Source: Streptomyces mirabilis
Lineage (GTDB): Bacteria; Actinomycetota; Actinomycetes; Streptomycetales; Streptomycetaceae
Reading direction: 5' to 3'
DNA length: 64,000 bases
Assembly: GCF_039503195.1 (NCBI RefSeq)
Contig: NZ_JBCJKP010000001.1
Span: 9,982,001-10,046,000, forward strand
Part shown: positions 33,924-43,147 of the stretch, in pieces
Layout: the number at the start of each line of letters is the position of its first letter
How positions within the stretch are numbered: position 1 is the stretch's first letter
Notes under the pieces: generated by a model
Databases searched by the model: none
Seen by the model: the letters and a program-made list of their open reading frames with translations, nothing else
What the model was told of the DNA's origin: nothing
Program-made: the position numbers and the translations under genes

Positions 33924-36829
33924 GCGGCACGCACGAGAGCACGCGGGACGGGACCGTGAACGGTGCGCACGAGAGCACCCAGGACGGGATCACGAGCGGC
34001 GCACACAAGAAAACGCAAAGGACCACGCACAAAGCCGCGCACGAAGGCACCTTCGAAGCGCTGCGCGCGCAGTTGCAGGGGGCCGCCGCGACGCTGGCCG
34101 ACGGGCCCGACGCCCTGGAGGGCATCCTCCTCGGCATCGTCGAGGACGTCGACCGCGCGGTGCGCGAGCCCCTGGAGATCTTCCCCGTCTGCCACCACTC
34201 GCCCGCCTCCGCGCTGGCCATGGCACGCCGTCTGCGGGAGAAACAGCCGAAGGTCGTGTACCTGGAGCTGTGTGAGGACATGGCGCCGCTGCTGACCGAA
34301 CTGCGCAACTGCAGGCTCCCGGTGGCGGTCCAGGCCTTCGCGACCGAGATCGACGGCTTCCCGGCCGAGTGGTCCCCGCTGTCGGTGGTCGCACCGATCA
34401 CCGAGGCCTCGGCCGAGTACCAGGCGATCGCCTACGCACTGGACACACCCGGCGTCGAACTCGTCCTCGTCGACCGTTCCTCGGACCACGTCTTCCAGTG
34501 GGACGCACGCGGGACGCACACCGGCGAGCCCGCCGACCCCGACGCCCCGCCCGTCGAGGAGGAGGCCGCGCTGCACGGCGACGCGGTCGGCGTGGAGATC
34601 GGCGACCTGCGCCCGCGCTTCGCCGAACTGGAGGAACACCTGCTGCGCCACGGCAGAGTGCGGCACTGGTCGGAGTGGTGGCACCAGTACGTCGAACTGC
34701 CCCTCGGCGACAGCGACCACGACACCTACCGCCAGGTGATGCTCCTGATCGGCAGCCTCTTCCGGCGCCTCGCACCCGGCGACCCGCACCGGGTGCGGGT
34801 GGACGAGGACCGCGAGCGCCACATGTGGACCAGGATGCGCGAGCACCTGACCGCGACCGGCACCGATCCCGACGACTGCCTCTATGTCTGCGGAGCCTTC
34901 CACGCGGCCAGCCGGGTCCAGGAGTTCGGCGTCCACGGCACCGACACCTTCGAGATCGCCCCGCGCAGCGCGACCAAGTGGCAGCACGGCCTGATCCCGT
35001 CCAGCCACGCGGCGATCGAGGCGCAGTTCGGCCTCGCCGCCGGCTCGGTGTCGATCGCCGCGACCGTCTGGGCGAAGAACGTCAGCCGCACCCGTGTGCG
35101 GCCCTACCGCCTGGCGGGACAGGCGGGCGCGAAGAAGTCGAGGGCGAAGAAGACCGTGGCCGCGGCGGCTGCGGTACCGACGCTCCCACCCGCGGACAAA
35201 CTGACCGGCTTCCTGCGACGACCGCCCGTCCTCGACCGGCTGGACGAGGACGAACTGCTCGGCTGGTGCGTGGAGATCGTGCGGGCAGCGCGCCGCAACG
35301 GCTACCTCGCCTCCACCGCCGACGCCATCGCCGTGTTCGAGACGTCGATCCTGCTGGCCGGGATGCGCGACCGGGCCAGGCCGACGCCGTACGACTTCCA
35401 GGACGCGGCCGTCACCTGCATCGAGAAGGACACCGTGCCGGGTCGGCGCGACGTGCGCCGGCTCGTGGAGATCATGATGGGCGGCGACCGGGTCGGCCAG
35501 GTCGGCTACGACGCGCTGCCACCGCTGGCGCGCGACGTGCACGACCGGCTCGCGCCGCTGAACCTGAAGCTCCAACAGCGCGGCGTACAGAGGGCGTTGC
35601 TGAACATAGCCGCCCAGCCGGAACTGGATCGTTGCTCCGACGTGCTGTGGATGCTCCGCCAACTGCTGCCCCAGGGCGCCGCGCGGCCGATCATGGGCGA
35701 GCGGAAGCTGGGGGAGCGGTCGATCCAGGAGTCGTGGGACCTGGCGCTGGGCACCCACCAGCGTGCGCTCATCGAGCTCGGCTACGAGGGCGTCAGCATC
35801 GAGCAGGTCCTTGAACAGCGTCTGCGCCGGACGGCGTACGGCCCGCAGGCCACCACGGCGACCGTTCTGGGGACCGTCGAGGACGCGACGCTGTATCTGC
35901 GCAGCCGCCGCCTCGCGGACGAACTGGGCACCCGCGCGCTGGAGGTGCTGGCGACCGAACGCAGCGTCGACGGCGCGCCGGAGGTGCTGCGCCGGGTGCG
36001 CCGGCTGCTGGCGTACTACCGCACCAGCGAGCCGACGCTGCCGCCATGGACCGAGTCCTTCGTCAAGACCGGGTACGCGCACTACTGCACCCTGCTGCCC
36101 ACGGCGTTCACCGACGAGGACGCCACCGTGCGCCACGTGGCGGCGATGCTGGGCTTCCTGTTCAGCATGGAGAGCCTGGCGCTTTCGCTCGGCTGCGACC
36201 GTACCCAACTGGAGCTGGCCGTCGGCCAGTCGCATCCGGCGGAGCCCTCGAAGACGGCGCTGCTGTGGGCGGCGCAGACACAGCTCGGGAACCTCTCCCG
36301 CGCCGACCTTCGGACGAGGTGCGACGAGCTGCTCGGCAACCCTCTGGTGGTGCCCGCCTATCCGCGCTACCTCAGCGGCTTCGTACACGCCCTGGAGCCC
36401 GTCCCCGCCCTCACCGACTTCGTCGTGGAAGCGGTGTCGAACGCGTTCGGACGGCTGCCGGACCCGGTGCTCCTGCCCTGGCTGCCCACCCTGATCACCA
36501 CGCTGCGGTCGAGCGGCACAGAGCTGGCCCCGCTGCTGATCCGGGAGGCCGGACGGATCTTCCCCGGCCGGCTGGCGGCGCTGGACGCGTGGGTGCCGCC
36601 GTGGCGGGCGCAGTCGGTGCCGGAGACCCCGCCCTCGGCGCGCGGCGCGGACGACGGCCCCGGTGTCGCGCTGCTCGCCGCCCACCCCGCGACGTGCGAC
36701 GCGGTGGCGAGCCTGCTGGGCTGTGACGGTACGTGGCGGACGGCGGCCCCCGGCCCGTCCGGGGCGGCGCTGCTCGGTCTTCATCCCGATACGGCGCTGG
36801 CATTGGAGGCGCTGCTGGCCGGCCCCTGA
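33920..36829 (+). CDS. DUF5682 family protein, YehM-like
   Basis: 969 residues. After a degenerate N-terminal repeat (12-residue units beginning G3, G15 and G27, 36 bp at DNA level from 33926), the body starts with FEALRAQLQ. It contains FPVCHHSPASA, YLELCEDMAPLL and YVCGAFHAA, the His/Glu-rich motifs of DUF5682, followed by a long helical C-terminal half with HEAT-like character. Biochemical function unknown. The conserved His and Glu residues suggest a metal or catalytic centre. Last gene of the operon, and the largest partner of the MoxR-VWA pair. Confidence 0.82.
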   Translation: MSGTHESTRDGTVNGAHESTQDGITSGAHKKTQRTTHKAAHEGTFEALRAQLQGAAATLADGPDALEGILLGIVEDVDRAVREPLEIFPVCHHSPASALAMARRLREKQPKVVYLELCEDMAPLLTELRNCRLPVAVQAFATEIDGFPAEWSPLSVVAPITEASAEYQAIAYALDTPGVELVLVDRSSDHVFQWDARGTHTGEPADPDAPPVEEEAALHGDAVGVEIGDLRPRFAELEEHLLRHGRVRHWSEWWHQYVELPLGDSDHDTYRQVMLLIGSLFRRLAPGDPHRVRVDEDRERHMWTRMREHLTATGTDPDDCLYVCGAFHAASRVQEFGVHGTDTFEIAPRSATKWQHGLIPSSHAAIEAQFGLAAGSVSIAATVWAKNVSRTRVRPYRLAGQAGAKKSRAKKTVAAAAAVPTLPPADKLTGFLRRPPVLDRLDEDELLGWCVEIVRAARRNGYLASTADAIAVFETSILLAGMRDRARPTPYDFQDAAVTCIEKDTVPGRRDVRRLVEIMMGGDRVGQVGYDALPPLARDVHDRLAPLNLKLQQRGVQRALLNIAAQPELDRCSDVLWMLRQLLPQGAARPIMGERKLGERSIQESWDLALGTHQRALIELGYEGVSIEQVLEQRLRRTAYGPQATTATVLGTVEDATLYLRSRRLADELGTRALEVLATERSVDGAPEVLRRVRRLLAYYRTSEPTLPPWTESFVKTGYAHYCTLLPTAFTDEDATVRHVAAMLGFLFSMESLALSLGCDRTQLELAVGQSHPAEPSKTALLWAAQTQLGNLSRADLRTRCDELLGNPLVVPAYPRYLSGFVHALEPVPALTDFVVEAVSNAFGRLPDPVLLPWLPTLITTLRSSGTELAPLLIREAGRIFPGRLAALDAWVPPWRAQSVPETPPSARGADDGPGVALLAAHPATCDAVASLLGCDGTWRTAAPGPSGAALLGLHPDTALALEALLAGP

Positions 36830-36889
36830 CATCGGGTCTGGGACGCCCCGGCCCGATGGCTATTCGAGTCCGAAGTCCCCCGATTCGGC

Positions 36890-37228
36890 CGGAGTCGGAA
36901 GAGCTGCACGGGGACGGCATCGGCGAGGAGCCGGTAACCGGCCGGATTGAGGTGGAGGTGGTCGCCGACGTCGATCGCCGTCAGCAGACGGACCGGTTGC
37001 CGGGGGTCACGGGCCGCCCGGTCGAAGTCGACGACGGCGTCGAAGCGGCCGCTCGTGCGGATCCACAGGTGTTCACCCCATGCCCGTCCGACGGCTGATG
37101 CGTTTCAGTGGGGCGAGACGACCCGAGGCCGGCGTCGGCCGCCCGCACGGCGGACGAGGCGACCACGAAGGCGGCGCCGCGAGCAACCCCGCGACCACCA
37201 GGCTCACGATCGACGATCTTCGACTCAT
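36890..37228 (-). pseudogene. Internally deleted SGNH/GDSL hydrolase gene
   Basis: The minus strand from ATG 37228 begins SRRSSIVSLVVAGLLAAP, a signal peptide. It then jumps, near 37083 and in another frame, to GEHLWIRTSGRFDAVVDFD and GDHLHLNPAGYRLLADAV, the C-terminal Asp-x-x-His block of secreted SGNH hydrolases. The catalytic Ser block and about 150-200 residues between are missing. It is adjacent to, but convergent with, the DUF5682 gene. Confidence 0.65.
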
Positions 37229-37370
37229 GGATGTGCGCCCTCCCTGTTCCCCGTGCTGGGGGGGGTCCCAGTGATGCCGGTGAGGAAGCTGAACCGGTTC
37301 AGTGGCGCACGCCAAGGCATCCCGCCGAGAGGCCGGGCTACGCTTCCCGGCCGTTCTGCACGGACCACCG

Positions 37371-37421
37371 TTGACACACTTCAGCGGGCGAACCTACGGT
37401 TGCCGGAACGTTCCGGCAACC
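37371..37421 (+). promoter_or_regulatory. Promoter with overlapping 24-bp palindromic operator
   Basis: TTGACA at 37371-37376 and TACGGT at 37395-37400 (18-base spacing) form a good vegetative promoter. A perfect 24-base palindrome at 37398-37421 (half-site GGTTGCCGGAAC, central CG) overlaps the -10 end and the likely transcription start. Central-CG palindromes of this form are typical LacI/GalR-family operators. The LacI-type regulator at 40472 is the natural ligand. Repression by roadblock is inferred. Confidence 0.75.
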
Positions 37422-37475
37422 TCCTGTGCCGGGCCCCGCGCGCCTGCGGCGTGCCGAACGGAAGTGAGCGACCCC

Positions 37476-40463
37476 ATGGGCATCCCGTCCGCCGACTGGC
37501 TGGTGCGGCCGATCGGTCCTGTCGACGAAGCCGAGGTGTCGGCGGTGCTCGCGGAGCGGTTCGGGATGACGGGAACCGTCCACGACCTGGGCAGCCAGCA
37601 GGACCGCAACTACCGCGTGCGTACGGAGACGGGGGACTACGTCCTCAAGATCGCGAACCCCGCCTCGGACCCGGTCGCGCTGCGCGCCCAGTGTGCGGCC
37701 GTGGAACGCCTGGCCGACGCGATGTCCGGGCTGAGGCTGCCGCGAGCCCACGCCGGCGTCGACGGCGAGGTGGTGCAGCGGCTCAGCGCGGGCGGCGTGG
37801 ATCTCGTATGTCGACTGCTGGACTACGTGCCCGGTGAGCCGATCATGGACAGCCGCTATCTCGCACCACCGGTCGTGGCCAGGCTCGGCGAACTCGCCGG
37901 ACAGGTCGTGGCCGGGCTCGCCGACTTCGCGGGCGTGGAGCAGGAACGGCCCCGGCTGTGGGACCTGCGCAACGCGCTCACCGTCGTCGAGACGCTCGCT
38001 CCCCACCTGCCCGACCAGGAGCGGGCCGCCCGGGTACTGCGCGCGTCCCGGGCCGCGCACACGCTGCTGGAGCCGTTCGTGGACCGCCTGCCGGTGCAGG
38101 TGATCCACGGTGACGTCACCGACAACAACGTGGTCTGCGAACCGGCTGCGGACGGCCGCCGGATGCCGGTCGGCGTGATCGACTTCGGTGACCTCGGTCT
38201 CGGCTGGACGGTGGCCGAACTGGCGGTCACCTGCGCCTCCGTGCTCCATCATCACGGGGCCGGACCGGCGTCGGTGCTGCCCGCCGTGCACGCCTTCCAC
38301 ACGGTGCGACCTCTCGCGAACGAGGAAGTGGACGCGCTGTGGCCGCTGGTCGTGCTGCGGACCTCCGTCATGGTGGTGAGCGGCCAGTACGACACCCTGT
38401 CGGACCCCGGCAACAGTTACGCCTCGGTGGCGCTGGACCGCGAGTGGGCGATGTTCGAGGCCGCGGTGTCCGTCCCGGCCGAGGTGATGACGGCCCAGCT
38501 GCGGCACGCCCTCGGCCGCCCGTCGGCGCAGCTCCTGCCGGTGGCCGAACACACGCTGCTGCCCGGTCTGCCGGACGACGTGGCGAGCCTCGACCTGTCC
38601 GTGTCGAGCGAGGAGCTGCACACGGGACGCTGGCTGGCGCCCGACGCCGAAACCGCCCTGGCCCGGGCCGCCCTGACGGCCGGACACGCGGCGGTACGGA
38701 CCCGGCACGGCGAGTTCCGGCTGACCCGCACCACCGTCGACGACTCCGTACCCGCCGCGACCTGCGCACTCGGCGTGGAGCTCCACCTCACCGGTCCTGC
38801 GGAGATACGGGCACCCTGGGCGGGCACGGTCACCCGGCACGGCGACGCCGGCGTGACGCTGCACACCGGAGGCCTGGACCTGCTGCTGGACGGCGTCGAC
38901 GCGGAGGTCCAGCCGGGTCCCGTCGTCTCCGGGCGGCAGCTCGGGACGGTGGCCGCCCGCGAGGGCGTACGAGTGCTGGGCGTGCAGCTCCTCCGACCGT
39001 GCGCCACCGGAGGCCGACCGCCACGGTTCGCGCCGCCGGAACTGGCCGCCGGATGGCTGGAGGTGTGCCCCGACCCGACCCGCCTCTTCCTCGTTCCTGA
39101 CGCCTCTGACGCCCCTGGCGCGCCGTCCTCCGCGCCCGACGACGCGCCGCTCTGCGCCCGCGTCACCCAACAGGCCGTCACGGAAGCGGAGTTGCTGGAG
39201 CGGCGCGAGCACTCCTTCGCCACCGTCCAGGAGCACTACTTCGAGACGCCGCCGCAGATCGAACGCGGCTGGCGGCACCACCTGGTGGACACCCGGGGCC
39301 GCGGCTATCTCGACATGCTGAACAACGTGACCATCCTCGGCCACGGCCACCCCGGGCTCGGCGAAGCCGTGCACCGGCAGTGGCAGCGGCTGAACACCAA
39401 CTCCCGTTTCCACTACGCCTCGGTGGTCGAACTCTCCGAGCGACTCACCGGACTCCTTCCGGCCGAGCTGGACACCGTGTTCCTGGTCAACAGCGGTTCC
39501 GAGGCCGTGGACCTCGCGCTCCGGCTCGCGTGGGCGGCGACCGGACGACAGGACGTGGTCGCGGTGGAGGAGGCCTACCACGGTTGGACCTACGCGAGCG
39601 ACGCGGTGTCGACCTCGATCGCCGACAACCCGAACGCGCTCGCCTCACGACCGCCGTGGGTGCACACCGTCGCGGCACCCAACTCCTACCGGGGCCGCCA
39701 CCGGGGACCGCAGTCGCGGCGGTACGCTCCCGAAGCCGCCGCCAGGATCCGCGAACTGGCCGACCAGGGGCGCCCCTTGGCCGCCTTCGTGTGCGAGCCG
39801 TACTACGGCAACGCGGGCGGCATGGCCCTTCCCGACGGATATCTCCGGCAGGTGTACGAGGCCACCCGCGACGTCGGCGGGCTGTGCGTCGCCGACGAGG
39901 TCCAGGTCGGTTACGGCCGGCTCGGCTCGCACTTCTGGGGATTCGAACAGCAGGGCGTGGTGCCGGACATCGTCACCGTCGCCAAGGCGATGGGCAACGG
40001 GCATCCGCTGGGCGCGGTGATCACCCGACGCGAGGTCGCCGACGCCTACCGTACGCAGGGCTACTTCTTCTCCTCCGCGGGCGGCAGCCCGGTCAGTTCG
40101 GTGGTCGGGCTCACCGTCCTGGACGCACTGCGCGACGAGGACCTTCAGACCAACGCCCGCGAGATCGGCGCCCACCTGAAGGACCGGCTCCTCGAACTGG
40201 CGGAGCGGCACGCACTGATCGGCGCGGTGCACGGCTCGGGGCTGTATCTGGGCGTCGAGTTCGTCCGGGACCGCGAGAGCCTGGAACCGGCGACCGAGGA
40301 GACGGCCGCGATCTGCGACCGGCTGCGGGAACTCGGCGTGATCGTCCAGCCGACCTCGGACCGGCAGTGCGTGCTGAAGATCAAGCCGCCGCTGTGTCTG
40401 ACCCGGCGGAGCGCCGACGTGTTCGCCGACGCCCTGGACGACGTACTGACGCACGGCTGGTGA
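37476..40463 (+). CDS. Kinase-like / M23-like / class III aminotransferase fusion
   Basis: 995 residues from ATG 37476. Domain 1 (about 15-330) is an aminoglycoside-phosphotransferase/choline-kinase fold with the catalytic loop HGDVTDNNVV (211-220) and IDFGD (235-239). The middle (about 430-505, APWAGTVTRHGDAGVTLHTGG...) resembles a degenerate LytM/M23 or biotinyl-like barrel. Domain 3 (about 575-995) is a PLP-dependent class III aminotransferase: NSGSEAVDLAL, CVADEVQVGYGR, and Lys837 in VAKAMGNGHPLG. This order is known from a few bacterial proteins related to ethanolamine-phosphate/hydroxylysine-phosphate phospho-lyases. It suggests phosphorylation then transamination or elimination of an amino alcohol or sugar. 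Substrate unknown. Confidence 0.87.
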   Translation: MGIPSADWLVRPIGPVDEAEVSAVLAERFGMTGTVHDLGSQQDRNYRVRTETGDYVLKIANPASDPVALRAQCAAVERLADAMSGLRLPRAHAGVDGEVVQRLSAGGVDLVCRLLDYVPGEPIMDSRYLAPPVVARLGELAGQVVAGLADFAGVEQERPRLWDLRNALTVVETLAPHLPDQERAARVLRASRAAHTLLEPFVDRLPVQVIHGDVTDNNVVCEPAADGRRMPVGVIDFGDLGLGWTVAELAVTCASVLHHHGAGPASVLPAVHAFHTVRPLANEEVDALWPLVVLRTSVMVVSGQYDTLSDPGNSYASVALDREWAMFEAAVSVPAEVMTAQLRHALGRPSAQLLPVAEHTLLPGLPDDVASLDLSVSSEELHTGRWLAPDAETALARAALTAGHAAVRTRHGEFRLTRTTVDDSVPAATCALGVELHLTGPAEIRAPWAGTVTRHGDAGVTLHTGGLDLLLDGVDAEVQPGPVVSGRQLGTVAAREGVRVLGVQLLRPCATGGRPPRFAPPELAAGWLEVCPDPTRLFLVPDASDAPGAPSSAPDDAPLCARVTQQAVTEAELLERREHSFATVQEHYFETPPQIERGWRHHLVDTRGRGYLDMLNNVTILGHGHPGLGEAVHRQWQRLNTNSRFHYASVVELSERLTGLLPAELDTVFLVNSGSEAVDLALRLAWAATGRQDVVAVEEAYHGWTYASDAVSTSIADNPNALASRPPWVHTVAAPNSYRGRHRGPQSRRYAPEAAARIRELADQGRPLAAFVCEPYYGNAGGMALPDGYLRQVYEATRDVGGLCVADEVQVGYGRLGSHFWGFEQQGVVPDIVTVAKAMGNGHPLGAVITRREVADAYRTQGYFFSSAGGSPVSSVVGLTVLDALRDEDLQTNAREIGAHLKDRLLELAERHALIGAVHGSGLYLGVEFVRDRESLEPATEETAAICDRLRELGVIVQPTSDRQCVLKIKPPLCLTRRSADVFADALDDVLTHGW

Positions 40464-40471
40464 CACGGGAG

Positions 40472-41497
40472 ATGCCGACCCCCGGATCCGCGGCCGTGCC
40501 ACCGCCCCGACCCGGCACCCCGCCCACGATCGCCGACGTGGCGCGCGCGGCAGCGGTCTCCAAGACCACGGCCTCGGACGCCCTGCGAGGTCACGGCCGG
40601 GTGTCGGGACCGACCCGGGAGGCCGTGCTGGAGGCGGCCCGGCGGCTGGGCTACGCACCCAACCGCAACGCCCGCAGCCTGCGCACCTCCGTCACGGACA
40701 CCGTCGCGCTCTACTTCCCGGAGTTCCTGACCAGCGCCGAGTACTCCATGGCGTTCGTGTTCGGCGTGGCCGAGCGGGCCGCGGGCGCGGGCCTGAACGT
40801 CACCCTGCTGTCCTCCGGTCATCTGCCGCAGCACGGTACGCCCCAGGTGGACGGGCTGGTGCTGTGCGACCCGGCCCCCGAGGACCCGGTGGTCCGGCAT
40901 CTGATGAACACCGGGCTGCCGGTGGTGACGGCCGAGCGGTACGCCGGTGACCAGCAGCCGACCGGGGTGGTCCGTTCCGACCACGAGGCGTCGATGACCG
41001 AACTGCTGGACCATCTGCGCGACTCCGGTGCCCGGCGGCCCGCGCTCATCGCCTCCGAGGCCACCTCCGACTGGTCCCTCACCCTCCAACGGACCCACGC
41101 CCGTTGGTGCGCCGACCACGGCGTACCCCTCGTCCTGCGCAGGGCGCCCGTCGGTGCCACCGCTGAGGTACTGCGAGGTGTCGCGCGGGACCTGCTCGCC
41201 CAGGAACCAGGGACCGACGCCGTCGTGTGCGCTCCCGACGGTGCCGCCGCGGCCGTGCTGCCCGAGCTGCGCGCCGCGGGCCGCACGGTGGGCGGGGATC
41301 TGCTGCTGGCGTCCTGCGTGGACTGCTCGGCGATGCGGACGGCGGAGCCGGCGATCACCGCGATCGACCTGCGCCCCCGCGCGATGGGAGCCGAATGCGC
41401 CCGCCTGCTCTGCGAGATCCTGTCCGGCCGGACGCCACCGGGAACCGTGCGCACCCTGCCCGTCGCACTGCACGTCAGGGCATCGACCCGCGCCTAG
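40472..41497 (+). CDS. LacI family transcriptional regulator
   Basis: 341 residues from ATG 40472 (GGGAG just upstream). The helix-turn-helix with hinge is at about 18-75 (TIADVARAAAVSKTTASDALRG, GYAPNRNARSL). A periplasmic-binding-like effector domain follows. It begins 8 bases after the fusion enzyme stop, so it is cotranscribed and likely self-regulated through the palindrome at 37398. Its effector should be the substrate of the fusion enzyme. No transporter gene is in the unit. Confidence 0.9.
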   Translation: MPTPGSAAVPPPRPGTPPTIADVARAAAVSKTTASDALRGHGRVSGPTREAVLEAARRLGYAPNRNARSLRTSVTDTVALYFPEFLTSAEYSMAFVFGVAERAAGAGLNVTLLSSGHLPQHGTPQVDGLVLCDPAPEDPVVRHLMNTGLPVVTAERYAGDQQPTGVVRSDHEASMTELLDHLRDSGARRPALIASEATSDWSLTLQRTHARWCADHGVPLVLRRAPVGATAEVLRGVARDLLAQEPGTDAVVCAPDGAAAAVLPELRAAGRTVGGDLLLASCVDCSAMRTAEPAITAIDLRPRAMGAECARLLCEILSGRTPPGTVRTLPVALHVRASTRA

Positions 41498-41546
41498 TGA
41501 CGCCTCGCTCGGCGCGGCTGCCGTCTCAACCCTCCGCCTGTGGACG

Positions 41547-42814
41547 TTACTTGGAGGTCGGCGCGACCGCGGCGAGGAGAAGGCGGTCGGATATCGGATG
41601 CGGGCGGCCGTTGTCGGACGACGTGGTGGAGATGGAGTAGACGCCCCGCAGGGAGAGGTCCCGGCTGGCGAACATTCCGTTGGCGTAGCCGTAGTCGTGT
41701 CCGGTCTTGCCCCAGAGCACGGTGCCGTCCGGCAGCGGGACGGACATCAGGCCGAGTCCGAAGCAGGCGGGGCCTGGCTTGCCGTCCGGAGACAGGCAGT
41801 TGGAGGCGTCGGCGTACGGCACCGCCTTGTCGTCTTCGGCTCTGGGGAGGGTGAACATCTCTTCGAGCTGGGCGGTCGGCAGCAGCCGGCCCTGGAAGAG
41901 CGCGGTGACGAACCGGTCCAGGTCGGCCGGGGTGGAGATCATGTTGGACGGATCGCCGCCCTGTTCGCTGACGTCGACCGGCGCGCCCGCGCTGTTGATG
42001 AGGTAGCCGTGCAGGTAGGGCCGGGGCATCCGAGGGTCGTCCTGTGGCACCGACGTCCGGTCGAGGCCCAGTGGACGCAGGATGCGGGCGGTGACCTCGT
42101 TCTTGAAGCTGTGCCCGGTGATCCGCTCGATCAGCTTCCCGGCGATCCGGAAACCGAGGGAGTTGTACTCCTGTTTCGTACCGGGCGCGAACCTCGGTCC
42201 CGGCCTCGGACGGTCGGCAGGCCGCAGGGTTTCCTGGATGATCTGATCGAACGTCTGGTAGTCGTACCGATGGGCGATCGTTCGTCGGCGCTCTGTGGTG
42301 GAGCCCCTTCGAGCACGTCCGGCAGGCCGCTGGTGAAGTTGAGCAACTGGCGGACCGTGATCGGCTGGAAGGTGTCGGGCAACAGGCCCGGCAGGTAGTG
42401 CTGTATCGGTCGGTTCAGGTCGATCCGTCCCTCTGCCGCCAACTGCAGCACCACCGTCGACTCGAAGGTCTTGGAAATGCTGCCGATGTGGAAGTGCGAG
42501 TTGTCAGGAATGCGTTTCCCGGTGACGGTGTCGCCGGACGAACCGCGCCACACCTGACCGGGCTCGGCGACGAGCGCGATCGCGCCGGCGGCGTGATCGT
42601 CCGGCCTCACCCGCAACGCGGCTTGCAGCGCGGCCGGATCCAACGGGGGCCGGGGCGAAGCCGAGGCGGGGCCCGCTGTTGTGGTGGTAGCGGCGAGGGC
42701 CGCGCCCCTACCACCGACACTCGTACCCATGTCTGTCCCGCTACCGGTGACAGCGGTCGCCAACGCCGCGCCGACCAGGCTCAGCACCGCGATCCGACGC
42801 ACAAGGGGGTTCAC
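41547..42814 (-). pseudogene. Secreted serine hydrolase (beta-lactamase fold), frameshifted
   Basis: Starts at GTG 42814 behind GGAAGGAC. Signal peptide (LVRRIAVLSLVGAALATA). The first frame carries the SxxK nucleophile (HIGSISKTFES) and ends its resemblance at GAPPQSADE. The next frame continues IAHRYDYQTFDQ, KQEYNSLGFRIAG (the YxN motif), and WGKTGHDYGYANG (the KTG box) to a stop at 41547. One base lost near 42280 explains the break. All catalytic motifs of a D,D-peptidase/esterase are otherwise present, so it may be intact in reality. Confidence 0.8.
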
Positions 42815-43147
42815 GAGGGGTCCTTCCGGTCGACAGCGGCTCACGCGGCCACTGGATGTTGATGTCACCACTCTGGGCCGATCCGAGCCCTTCGGACCAT
42901 CAGGAGTCCCCCTGACTCGACCCTGAGAACTCCTGAGGCTCCCTCAGGGGCGCTCAGCGACCCCTGGAGAGGGCGAGCGGGTTCCTGGCGTCCCGGTCCC
43001 GGTGGCGGAGTTCGGTGGGCGGTGGGGGCGACGGCCTTGCGGCGACCGTGGCGAGGGACGACACGGACTCGGGGGAGTGCCCTGCGAAGGTGGGGTGCCA
43101 CCTTTCACGGCGCACCCCCGCCCGCGGGCCCGTGAGAAGCGGCTCGC
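42815..43147. other. Intergenic with small hairpin
   Basis: About 330 bases upstream of the serine hydrolase. CCTGAGG at 42932-42938 and CCTCAGG at 42942-42948 form a 7-pair hairpin with a 3-base loop, and related CTGAG/CTCAG words surround it. This may be a promoter-linked operator or a terminator of the minus-strand APH-like gene. No gene supported. Confidence 0.4.

Noticed and set aside
32780..36832. A 1350-codon open frame antisense to the MoxR and DUF5682 genes
   Set aside because: It mirrors real genes in very G+C-rich DNA. The product is Gln/Arg/Gly-rich without motifs and has no ribosome site.
37338..39581. Long antisense frame through the fusion enzyme
   Set aside because: The sense strand has complete kinase and aminotransferase motifs. 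The antisense product has none.
41547..42814. Beta-lactamase resistance gene
   Set aside because: The motifs fit the broad D,D-peptidase/esterase family. The coding frame is broken as sequenced.
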